From assembly GCA_964408455.1 (NCBI GenBank), contig CAYOZN010000022.1, positions 1-64,000 of the forward strand: 64,000 bases of DNA, read 5' to 3'. Each line of letters begins with the position of its first letter. Positions within the stretch are counted from its first letter, which is position 1. The notes beneath the pieces were generated by a model. It saw only the letters and a program-made list of their open reading frames with translations. It searched no databases and was not told the origin of the DNA. Below are positions 8,423 to 15,504 of this stretch, one piece after another. This stretch comes from CAYOZN01 sp964408455 (GTDB lineage: Bacteria; Planctomycetota; Phycisphaerae; UBA1845; UTPLA1). The position numbers and the translations under genes were made by a program.

Positions 8423-10027
8423 TCACTCGCATTCTGGGTCCAGGAGTGCGGCGACAAACTCGCCGGAGTCCGGTAAGCCGTTTTGCAGTTGCCCGACTGT
8501 CGGCGTCCGCTCCATCGCCGCCGCCATCTCGGCATACGCCGCGACGTCGCGCACGTCGATCGCTCCGTCGTACGTGACATCCGCAAGGCACAATCCGGCG
8601 ATTGCTTCTCCTGTGTCGGCGTGCAGCCCGTCGCCGGCGCGCAGGATGTGCAACCGCCCCGCCAGTCGATCGGCCCGCGGCAGCCGGCGCGATCGTGAAT
8701 CGCCGCGCACTGGCGAGAATGCCGCCGCCTCCAGCACGACGGCCGCGCCCGCCGGCGACTCGCGAGCGACCACGGCCGCGCCCAACGGCGATCGCAGAAG
8801 CCCAACGCCGCAGTGAAGCAGGTACGCCCGCCGGACGTGCCCGCTCGCCAGTGCCAGCATGACGCCACCCACGCGGTTTTCCACGCGGTCCGCATCGTCC
8901 CACGCACGCGGCATGACAATCTCTTTGTTGTCTGACGCGTTGGCCTGAATCAGGCGCAGCTCGCCTCGATACAAAGCATCCGAATGCTCCGCATCCTCGA
9001 TCCGCCAGTCTTCGGCTGGCAATTCACGCGCACAGCCGTCCGCCGCTGAAACGCGGCACTGACCCGGACGCCGGCCAGCTTGAGATTCGCGCCCAGCTTC
9101 AACCCGTTCGCCTCGCGCATGCGCACCAGGATTTATCCAGCGCCATGTCGCCAGATCAAACCGGTCGCCTGCCACCAGTTGCAACAGGCGCATGTTCGTC
9201 AGTCGCGGCGGCACGCCGGTTGCGATGTCGTCGATGTCGTCGCGAGAGTCTTCCGTGAAGTGGACGAATGTCACCGTTCCCTCGCCGCGCACCTCGCCGA
9301 TGCCATCGGGCCCGATGCACAACGCCGTGCGATAGTCGAGCCCCACGCCCAGCACGTCCGCCGCAAAGTCCGCCCGGCACCGTGCCAGCATGATCGGCAG
9401 CCGCCCGATCCGCCCGCGCTCGGTGAAGTGCGTGTCAAACAGCACCCCCGGCGTCAGCGAGAGAAACCGGTGCGTGAGCGTCAGACGCGGATGCCACGGG
9501 TCCGACAGTGCCTGAAGCGGCAGCAGCGTGTCATTCCGCGCGTCGAAGATATATTCCCCCAGCACCGCCGCCCCCGCGCTGGTCCCGCCGACGACGCCGC
9601 CCTTCTTGAAGACGCCGACGATGGCCGCCTCCACCGGCGTCTCATCCCAGTCGAAGACGTAGCGCGACTGATCGCCCCCGCGCATGTACACGATGTCCGA
9701 AGAAGCGATCACTGCCGCCGTGTCGGCATTCGACGCCGCGGCGCGATCTGCAATCGCCAGTTGCACGACCTCGCGTGCGCCATGCCGCCGGAAGACGGTC
9801 TCCATCCCCTCGTCGCGGCCGCGCACGCCGAGAATGACGACCCGAGCGGCGGGCCGCTTTTCGAGCATCCATCCGAAAACGGCCGCCGCCCATTCGCCGC
9901 GACCCTCATTGCCGCCGCCTTCCGCGCAGATGTACCCCTGCCCGGAACAGGGCCGTGCAGTCGCGATGAGCACCAGCGCGGCGATGCTTATTGACAAAAC
10001 ACCGGCAATGCCCGGCACGGGTTTCAT
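8423..10027 (-). CDS. Secreted S51/cyanophycinase-like protein with dockerin-like tail
   Basis: About 534 residues, starting at the ATG at 10027, which gives a signal peptide (MKPVPGIAGVLSISIAALVL ... CSGQ). Residues 30 to about 300 match the peptidase S51/cyanophycinase fold, with the nucleophile elbow GGTSAGAA (Ser150), an earlier MRGGDQSRY segment, and later GVLFDTHFTERGRIGR, which carries the family histidine. The C-terminal part is less conserved and ends with a calcium-loop-like segment, CLADVTYDGAIDVRDVAAYA, similar to half a dockerin. It probably hydrolyses cyanophycin-like or beta-Asp peptide bonds outside the cytoplasm. An in-frame upstream extension to 10252 runs through a repeat and is unlikely to be translated. 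Confidence 0.78.
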   Translation of the reverse strand: MKPVPGIAGVLSISIAALVLIATARPCSGQGYICAEGGGNEGRGEWAAAVFGWMLEKRPAARVVILGVRGRDEGMETVFRRHGAREVVQLAIADRAAASNADTAAVIASSDIVYMRGGDQSRYVFDWDETPVEAAIVGVFKKGGVVGGTSAGAAVLGEYIFDARNDTLLPLQALSDPWHPRLTLTHRFLSLTPGVLFDTHFTERGRIGRLPIMLARCRADFAADVLGVGLDYRTALCIGPDGIGEVRGEGTVTFVHFTEDSRDDIDDIATGVPPRLTNMRLLQLVAGDRFDLATWRWINPGAHARGERVEAGRESQAGRRPGQCRVSAADGCARELPAEDWRIEDAEHSDALYRGELRLIQANASDNKEIVMPRAWDDADRVENRVGGVMLALASGHVRRAYLLHCGVGLLRSPLGAAVVARESPAGAAVVLEAAAFSPVRGDSRSRRLPRADRLAGRLHILRAGDGLHADTGEAIAGLCLADVTYDGAIDVRDVAAYAEMAAAMERTPTVGQLQNGLPDSGEFVAALLDPECE

Positions 10028-10080
10028 CTCGTTTGCCAATAACACCACGGATTGCGTTCCCACCCCACCAAGACCACACC

Positions 10081-10163
10081 GGGTCCCGAAGGGACCACCG
10101 AAAATAGCCCAGCGTTTCAACGCTGGGGCGCTGACCGGGCAAAGAACCAAGTCCCGTAGGGAC
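10081..10163. repeat. Dispersed palindromic (REP-like) intergenic repeat
   Basis: Three palindromes lie in a row: GGTCCCGAAGGGACC (10082-10096), CCCAGCGTTTCAACGCTGGG (10108-10127) and GTCCCGTAGGGAC (10151-10163). The first and third are variants of one another. This arrangement is like mobile REP/BIME elements spread by RAYT transposases, but no RAYT gene is in the window. It sits between the S51-like gene and the helicase gene. Confidence 0.7.
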
Positions 10164-10259
10164 GGCTGAACCCTCCCCCATTTAAACCGGCCGGCGCTCT
10201 CAACCCCGCGCGGCTGCCAATCGCGGTTCGTGTCAACGAAACGACACCGCAATCCTCCC

Positions 10260-12602
10260 TCACACCGGCACCTGCACCAGCTTCCGCGCCTCCCGAATGT
10301 CCGCCAGGAAGCGATCGGTGTACGTCGGGTCCACCCGCTGGCAGCACTTCGTCGCCATCTCGCCGATCCAGCCGTATGCCGGGTCCTGCGTCAGCGTCTG
10401 AAATTCGTCCGCGATCGTCACCAGCCGCAGCAGGTGCCGCAGCACCAGCCCTTCCTGCTTCACCAGCTCGCGATTGCGCACGAACCGGTAGAAATCGCAG
10501 TCCTCGAACATCGCCCCGGCGATGCGCTTGGGCTGCACAAAGACCGGCTCCGGCGCCGCCAGCTTCGCCTCGAAGGCGATCTTCAGCATCTCCGGAAATG
10601 TCGGCGGGCGGTCGCGCGTCACGCCATCCCACCATGGATCATCCTCCGGCCGCGCAGGCTCGTCATCTTCGTCATCCTCCGCGCCCGGCGGCTTCACCAG
10701 CACCACGCCCATCGCGATCATCAGCGGCTGGAGCACGTCGATTTGCAGCGGCCCCGGCGGATGATCCAGCGGCAGCCGGATGTTCCGCATGATGGCCGGC
10801 GGCAGCTCCAGCACCGACTCCAGCGCCAGTGCCTTCTCCTCGTCACTGGCCCGCGCAAGCTGCTCCGCCAGGTACATGCCATACAGCGGGTCGATGCTGC
10901 GGAATGTCACCAGGCGATAGATGCTCTCGTGCAGCGTCAAATGCGACGCCTGAATCCCTGCGGCACCGGCACCTGGGGCACCCCCTGTGGCACCGGTTTC
11001 CAACCGGTGATCCCCTGTGGCACCGGTTTCCAACCGGTGATCCTCCGCCAACGTGATATACCCCAGCGCCGCCATGTTCTTCAGCATGAAGTCCAGGCTC
11101 TCCTGGTACCCGGCGATACGATCCGACGTGTTGAACCGCTTCGAGATGAACTGCTTCACCTCGTCCAGCGACCCGCCGGTCTTCGTCAGCAGAAAGATCA
11201 GCACGCTGTAGGGAATCATCGACCGGCTCGCCAGCTTCGCCGGCCCCGCCTCGATCAATTGCTTGAACTGCCCCTCGCTCCAGTACTGCTGCGTCTTCCG
11301 CCGGCTCGGCCGCTTCCGCTCCAGCTCCTTCCGCGCCTTCATGATGCCCAGGTCCTTCGACTTCGCATCGAGCTGGTCGTACTTCTGCTTCCACTTGAAG
11401 ATTCTCGCATCGTCCTCGTGGGCCACCGCGTACACGTACCCGCGCGTGTCGAACTGCGGTCGCCCCGCCCTGCCGAAGATCTGGTGCGCCGACGCCGATG
11501 GGATCAGCTTCATCTCCCCCGGCTTGCCCTTGATCAGTGTCGTCATGACGACACTGCGCGCCGGCAGGTTGATGCCCGCCGCCAGCGTCTCGGTGCAGAT
11601 GACGAACGGCACCAGCTTCCGCTGAAACAGCGTCTCGACCACTTCCTTGTGCTTGGGCAGCACCCCCGCATGGTGCACGGCCACGCCGCGGACCAGCATC
11701 TGCTTGAGCTTGGGCCCCACGCCCTCTTTGAAATCCTCCCCCCGCTCGTCGATGAACTGCTCGATCTCCTTCCGCATGTCCGGCGTGATCAGCGGCAGAC
11801 CCTTCATCCGCTCGGCGATCTCCCAGCACTCGTCGCGATTGAAACAGAACACCAGCGCCGGCGTGCGATTCGTCGCATCGTCCTTTGTTGCCATGACAGG
11901 CAACAACTCCGTCAGCAGCTTGTCCTCCACCCAGATGAATTCCAGCGGCACGCGCCGGTCATTCGACAGCACCACGCGCAGCTTCCGCCCGTGCGACTCG
12001 CCCAGCCAGGTGGCAAACTCCCGCGGATTCCCCACCGTCGCCGACAGAAGCATGACGCGCGTGTGCCGCGGCAACAGCACCAGCGACAACTCCCACACGA
12101 TGCCCCGCTCAAAATCGTTGAACGAGTGAAACTCGTCCATCACCACCGCGCCGACGTGCGCCAAGTCTCCCCCCCTTGCCGAGGGGGGGCCGGGGGGGGT
12201 TGATCCGCGCGAGACCTCGACCCCATCCCTCCCCAGCAGATGATTCAGCAGAATCTCCGCCACCACCACCTGCACGATCGCATCCGGATTCGCCCGCCGG
12301 CTGCCGGTGATCAACCCCACATCCTCGCGGCTGAACCCCCACTTCTCCGCCAGCCCCTGAAGCTCGCGATACTTCTGGTCGGTCAGCGCGATCAGCGGCG
12401 TGGTGTAATACATCCGCTGCCGCGTGGTCAGCGCCTCGAACACCGCCGCCTCGGCCAGCAGCGTCTTCCCCATGCCCGTCGGCGCGCACACCATGATCCC
12501 CCCCTCCTCCTCGAACCAGGCCAGCAGGGCCTCCTCCTGGTAGGGGTAGAGATCGAAGGTGATCTGATCGAGAAATTTTTCGCAGACCTGCGCGCGATCC
12601 AT
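10260..12602 (-). CDS. Ski2-like DEAD/DEAH-box helicase
   Basis: A 780-residue superfamily 2 helicase. The N-terminus is FDLYPYQEEAL (Q-motif-like), Walker A is APTGMGKT (39-46), motif Ia lies near TTPLIALTDQKY, the DExH box is DEFH (155-158) and motif III is SAT (186-188). The second RecA domain contains the HHAGVLP and QIFGRAGRPQFD segments typical of the Ski2/Mtr4/Hel308 group. The C-terminal third is family-specific. Predicted to unwind RNA or DNA with ATP. Oddities: residues about 130-147 are encoded by a repeat (PPGPPSARGG), and near 520-547 a perfect tandem 30-nt repeat gives DHRLETGATG twice. Both insertions keep the frame and lie outside the motifs. Confidence 0.88.
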   Translation of the reverse strand: MDRAQVCEKFLDQITFDLYPYQEEALLAWFEEEGGIMVCAPTGMGKTLLAEAAVFEALTTRQRMYYTTPLIALTDQKYRELQGLAEKWGFSREDVGLITGSRRANPDAIVQVVVAEILLNHLLGRDGVEVSRGSTPPGPPSARGGDLAHVGAVVMDEFHSFNDFERGIVWELSLVLLPRHTRVMLLSATVGNPREFATWLGESHGRKLRVVLSNDRRVPLEFIWVEDKLLTELLPVMATKDDATNRTPALVFCFNRDECWEIAERMKGLPLITPDMRKEIEQFIDERGEDFKEGVGPKLKQMLVRGVAVHHAGVLPKHKEVVETLFQRKLVPFVICTETLAAGINLPARSVVMTTLIKGKPGEMKLIPSASAHQIFGRAGRPQFDTRGYVYAVAHEDDARIFKWKQKYDQLDAKSKDLGIMKARKELERKRPSRRKTQQYWSEGQFKQLIEAGPAKLASRSMIPYSVLIFLLTKTGGSLDEVKQFISKRFNTSDRIAGYQESLDFMLKNMAALGYITLAEDHRLETGATGDHRLETGATGGAPGAGAAGIQASHLTLHESIYRLVTFRSIDPLYGMYLAEQLARASDEEKALALESVLELPPAIMRNIRLPLDHPPGPLQIDVLQPLMIAMGVVLVKPPGAEDDEDDEPARPEDDPWWDGVTRDRPPTFPEMLKIAFEAKLAAPEPVFVQPKRIAGAMFEDCDFYRFVRNRELVKQEGLVLRHLLRLVTIADEFQTLTQDPAYGWIGEMATKCCQRVDPTYTDRFLADIREARKLVQVPV
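10982..11041. repeat. Two perfect 30-nt tandem repeats inside the helicase gene
   Basis: Two identical copies (10982-11011 and 11012-11041), each built around the palindrome CACCGGTTTCCAACCGGTG. They are read in frame as DHRLETGATG. A decayed copy (ggcaccggcacctgggg) precedes them near 10970. Confidence 0.85.
12168..12205. repeat. C-rich/G-rich palindromic repeat inside the helicase gene
   Basis: A run of C, then CTTGCCGAG, then long G runs (ggggggg cc gggggggg) forms an inverted repeat that looks like an intergenic element. Here it encodes a proline-rich segment next to the DExH box of the helicase. Confidence 0.65.
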
Positions 12603-12739
12603 CCGGGTAGGGAAACGGGGGGAAGGCGAAAAGTCAAAACGAGAGGGAATGGGGAACGGGGATCAGGGAACAGGGGGAGCATGGGCCTCTGGTCCGTGCG
12701 TCCGTCACATTGCACGGATGCTAATCTGGATTGTTCTCG

Positions 12740-13309
12740 CTAGGGCTTGATCTTTGGAACATCCAGCGCTGACATCTGCCCCGACGCAATCAAGGTCAAA
12801 TAGCTTGTCAGTAAGCGCTCGTCAGAATTGATGCTGTGCCCAAAGAATGGCTCAAGCGCTTCGATCCCCGATGTGTTCGGATCTTTGCGCGGCGCAGGCC
12901 ATATTGAAAACGGTGCAACCTTAATACCCTGCTTCTCGCACCACCTACGATACTCGCCAAGATTACCCAGCGATTGGGGAAGATGTTTTCGTGTCGCAAG
13001 CAAAGTCGAAATCGACTTATTCTGCTCAGTGACGAAGATCTTAATCCCCGGAAAAAGGTCTCGAATATCCTCCTCAAGCCAGCTAACTCGCGTTTCCTTA
13101 AAGCGCTCGAGTCCAAGCAGGCGCTCGAGCGGGGGTCTATCGAATTCAATACCGTCCAATCCGCGAACCCAGCATTGCAGCGCCCCAAGCAATGCCAACG
13201 CACGATGCTGCCGTTTCGCGCCTTCTCGCAACTCGATCTGTTTCATGAATTCGCTCGATAAATGCTTGGCCCTATTGATTCGTTTCAGACCCGAGGACTG
13301 CTGTGCCAC
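12740..13309 (-). CDS. Hypothetical protein
   Basis: A 189-residue soluble protein with no signal peptide or membrane segment and no family that I recognise. It is Lys/Arg rich at the N-terminus, with a central segment FPGIKIFVTEQNKSISTLLA that could be an alpha/beta core and an acidic LEPFFGHSINSDERLL stretch. The codon use is less GC-biased than in its neighbours, a possible sign of acquisition. Its 5' end overlaps the stop of the upstream lipoprotein gene by 38 bases, suggesting translational coupling. A start at the Met at 13246 would remove the overlap. Confidence 0.55.
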   Translation of the reverse strand: MAQQSSGLKRINRAKHLSSEFMKQIELREGAKRQHRALALLGALQCWVRGLDGIEFDRPPLERLLGLERFKETRVSWLEEDIRDLFPGIKIFVTEQNKSISTLLATRKHLPQSLGNLGEYRRWCEKQGIKVAPFSIWPAPRKDPNTSGIEALEPFFGHSINSDERLLTSYLTLIASGQMSALDVPKIKP

Positions 13310-13823
13310 CTGCTAGCACAGAACGAGCCCAAGCGACCGGGTCCCGTCCCTCACCGTTCTCTGCTATCTCCCTAGATTTCGCGAATCGAATAGCAAGCAC
13401 AGCCAGCGAGTAATGGAACGTGTCGGTCGTCGAACCTGATCCGCTACCGTACGCAGAATTGCCGTATGCGTGAGCCGATCCTCGGTAGCTTGACATAGAA
13501 CCTGTACGAACAACTTCGCGTCCGACCAGGATCATTGCTTCGCCACCATGGTCGACGATCAATTTGTGCATCTTCTTGCGGTGAGCGGGCTGGGTAAAGA
13601 CGTTCGCCGGGCCTTGCGCTTCAACAATTCCCAACACCTCATAGGGCTGCGACGGCAAGCCCTCGAAAATCGGCAGACCTTCTTTCGTTTGTGAGGACAA
13701 ACCTGCGCCCGTGGCCCAATCCTGTGGCCCATGATAATCTCGCCAGCTTACCGAGCCGCAACCGGCCACGAATGGACCAAGCAAGCAAAGGCCAAAACAC
13801 GTCGTTCGGTTGACACTCGTCAT
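13272..13823 (-). CDS. Small lipoprotein, unknown function
   Basis: 183 residues from the ATG at 13823. The N-terminus is a lipoprotein signal (MTSVNRTTCFGLCLLGPF with lipobox VAGC, Cys22). The mature part has a YEVLGIVEAQGPAN ... GGEAMILVGREV core, resembling small periplasmic domains that keep a beta-alpha-beta fold, then a Ser/Gly/Tyr-rich low-complexity stretch (SMSSYRGSAHAYGNSAYGSG) and a final hydrophobic strand. It is predicted to be anchored in the envelope. It lies immediately downstream of a gene remnant (stop at 13844) and upstream of the hypothetical gene at 12740, with which it overlaps. Confidence 0.65.
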   Translation of the reverse strand: MTSVNRTTCFGLCLLGPFVAGCGSVSWRDYHGPQDWATGAGLSSQTKEGLPIFEGLPSQPYEVLGIVEAQGPANVFTQPAHRKKMHKLIVDHGGEAMILVGREVVRTGSMSSYRGSAHAYGNSAYGSGSGSTTDTFHYSLAVLAIRFAKSREIAENGEGRDPVAWARSVLAGGTAVLGSETNQ

Positions 13824-13843
13824 GTCGCAATGCTCCCCGTCGA

Positions 13844-13985
13844 TCACGCCCCGATCGTCACGCTCGCCGTCTCGCTCCACGGCCCCTTCTGCCCGGTCGA
13901 GTTCACCCAGCGCAGGAGGTAGTGCGCATTCTTCCCGCCATCGGCGGCGTCGAAATCCAGGAGGTCGAGTCGGATGGCCCGCCCC
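13844..13985 (-). pseudogene. C-terminal remnant of a lost gene
   Basis: Reading the minus strand from about 13985, the frame gives RAIRLDLLDFDAADGG, then HYLLRWVNSTGQKGPWSETA and SVTIGA before a TGA at 13844. This has the look of the last strands of a beta-sandwich domain (alternating hydrophobics, WVN.TG.KGPWSE). No upstream start or continuation of the domain exists; a minisatellite and unrecognisable DNA lie there instead. It appears to be the tail of a gene whose body was deleted or replaced. Confidence 0.5.
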
Positions 13986-14588
13986 TTCCTCGGGGCATGG
14001 AGTCGCGATGATGGATACCAGGGCGAACCGCCGGAACTCGGGCGATTCTACCAGATCTCGGACCCTCCGCGAATCCCCGTGCCACGTCCGCGAATCGAGA
14101 TTCCATGCTGGTGGGGCGCTCTCTCCGACTGGTCTGGGACCGTCCCCGACTGGTCTGGCGCTCTGCCCGACTGGTCTGGCGCTCTCTCCGACTAGTCTGG
14201 CGCTCTGCCCGACTAGTCTGGCGCTCTCTCCGACTAGTCTGGCGCTCTCTCCGACTAGTCTGGCGCTCTCTCCGACTAGTCAAAAACTCTGCCGGAGACG
14301 CCTCGCAGCGCAGCGCGGCGACGCAGGCAGCCCGCTCACGCCCGTCATTTGCGGGCCACGGCGATGGCAGTGCCGGGAGGGCGGCTTTCGTGATCGGACG
14401 CGGGCGGCTCCGGCCCCCGGCCCGATCCCGGCGCGCCGGGTGCCGGGTCGCGAGGATCGAGGGGCACCGGCGTGCACGAACAGGCTCGCGGGGTCAGGGG
14501 CCATCCCCCCGGCCAGGCTCGCGCGAGAATCCCTTCTCGCATGCGCTCCCGCAGGAATCCCTTCCCGCGCCTCTCGCAGTCACCGGGC
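13986..14588. other. Non-coding stretch around the minisatellite
   Basis: Apart from the 21-nt tandem repeat at 14110-14280, I see no gene. Open frames on both strands here are repeats of seven residues or arginine-rich reads and are not credible proteins. The right half is extremely GC-rich and may be gene debris. Confidence 0.5.
14110..14280. repeat. 21-nt tandem repeat (minisatellite), eight units
   Basis: Eight consecutive 21-base units, the last five beginning AGTCTGGCGCTCT and ending CCGACT. Left-end units are more diverged (GGTGGGG..., GGTCTGGGACC...). The junctions between right-hand units create ACTAGT. Because 21 is a multiple of three, all frames stay open through it, which explains long but spurious reading frames here. 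Confidence 0.9.
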
Positions 14589-14870
14589 TCAGCCCTTCGA
14601 TCGCCGTCGCCGCCCGCGCCGCGCCGATTCTCCAGATGCCCCCATGTCGAGGAAAACCCCGCCGATCAGCAGTGCCAGCCAGATGCCATGCAGCCCACCG
14701 CCGTAGGCATGCGCGATGCCGTAGGCGAGCGTCGTGTACGGCAGCACGAAGAAACCGAGCACCGGCCAGAGCCACGTCCGCCACACGCCGTCGAATGCGC
14801 CGCCGAGCCCGGCGAGGATCAGCACGATCCGCGGCACCAGCAGGCCGAAGATGATGAGCAGGATTGGCAT
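14589..14870 (-). CDS. Small integral membrane protein
   Basis: 93 residues from the ATG at 14870. Three hydrophobic segments are visible: PILLIIFGLLVPRIVLILAG (2-21), WPVLGFFVLPYTTLAYGIAH (about 32-53) and LHGIWLALLIGGVFLDMGA (about 58-76), followed by a very basic tail (ARRGRRRRSKG) that should stay in the cytoplasm. The first half resembles the small YqaE/Pmp3-like or SdpI-like membrane proteins, but I do not make that assignment. A farther upstream in-frame start exists but lacks hydrophobic character. Confidence 0.7.
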   Translation of the reverse strand: MPILLIIFGLLVPRIVLILAGLGGAFDGVWRTWLWPVLGFFVLPYTTLAYGIAHAYGGGLHGIWLALLIGGVFLDMGASGESARRGRRRRSKG

Positions 14871-14880
14871 CGCGGGACGA

Positions 14881-15172
14881 TTGTAGTGGCGGCCGCCGGC
14901 GCGGCACAATCATGCGCGACGGGCGTGACAGACTCGCAGACCTGCACCGGGCGATTGGGACCGGCGCGGCTGGTCGCGCAGGGACAGCTGCTTTGGCGGC
15001 AGCCAGCACACATTGGCGCTGTGTGCCCTCCTGCATTCAATACCCCGTATTCCGGCACTAACGCCCCGGAACGACGACAACCAATTCCGACAACACGCGC
15101 CCTGAATTTTCGCGACGGCAGCGGCAGCCCCCAGCCCTGCACTGTCGCGATTTTCAGGGCGCGTTTTTTTTT
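14881..15172 (+). ncRNA. Possible small RNA transcript ending at an orphan terminator
   Basis: A strong plus-strand terminator at 15094-15172 has no plus-strand gene upstream. A weak promoter-like pair, TTGTAG (14881) and CACAAT 18 bases later, and another, TTGGCG near 15022 with TCAATA 18 bases later, could start a transcript. Within it, local inverted repeats (CACAC ... GTGTG near 15010-15030; AATA-CCCCG-TATT near 15040-15052) suggest structure. No known RNA family motif was recognised. The boundaries are guesses. Confidence 0.25.
15094..15172 (+). terminator. Strong intrinsic terminator
   Basis: ACGCGCCCTGAA-TTTT-CGCGAC-GGCAG pairs with CTGCACT-GTCGCG-ATT-TTCAGGGCGCGT, giving a long, nearly perfect stem with a roughly 20-base loop. 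It is followed at once by a T-run (15164-15172). The T-run is only on the plus-strand side, so it terminates rightward transcription. Confidence 0.8.
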
Positions 15173-15504
15173 CTGATCGACGCCCTTCCCAGCGGGTGTG
15201 CGATGGTCGCCGGACATCCAGCAAACCTGGCGGCGCACAGAAAACAGGCGAGGCAATCCGGCGCAAAGCGGAGCGCGCGGACGATTTGAAGCATTTCGTG
15301 ACGTTCCATCTGCACGCGATCCTCGCACATGCGACAACCATTAGAATAGATCAGCGTTCCCCGGAATCGGCGGCAACCCCGGCAGTGACAATCTAAATTA
15401 AGTGCGAAAAGCTCGGCGTGTCCCCTAGGTGTTTCACCGACGCGCATGCAGATCACGGCCGTCTCCGCCCATGAAAATGAACCGCGCCGTCGCTCCCCTT
15501 CCGC

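Larger units (their letters stand above)
14871..15504. other. Intergenic stretch with an orphan terminator
   Basis: No credible protein gene was found. The main signal is the strong plus-strand terminator at 15094-15172, with possible promoter-like sequences upstream. A minus-strand cysteine-rich frame at 15154-15456 runs into the hairpin and was not accepted. Confidence 0.5.

Noticed and set aside
10028..10252. Longer N-terminus for the S51-like protein
   Set aside because: The extension is translated repeat sequence and precedes a good signal peptide at 10027.
14110..14280. Possible CRISPR array
   Set aside because: Units are directly adjacent with no spacers, so it is a minisatellite.
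14105..14854. Plus-strand frame with LVWRS repeats (249 codons)
   Set aside because: It is produced by the 21-nt tandem repeat staying open in all frames; the rest is arginine/proline-rich antisense of the small membrane gene.
15154..15456. Minus-strand cysteine-rich frame of about 100 codons
   Set aside because: Its end runs through the strong terminator hairpin, the start lacks a ribosome site, and no domain is visible.
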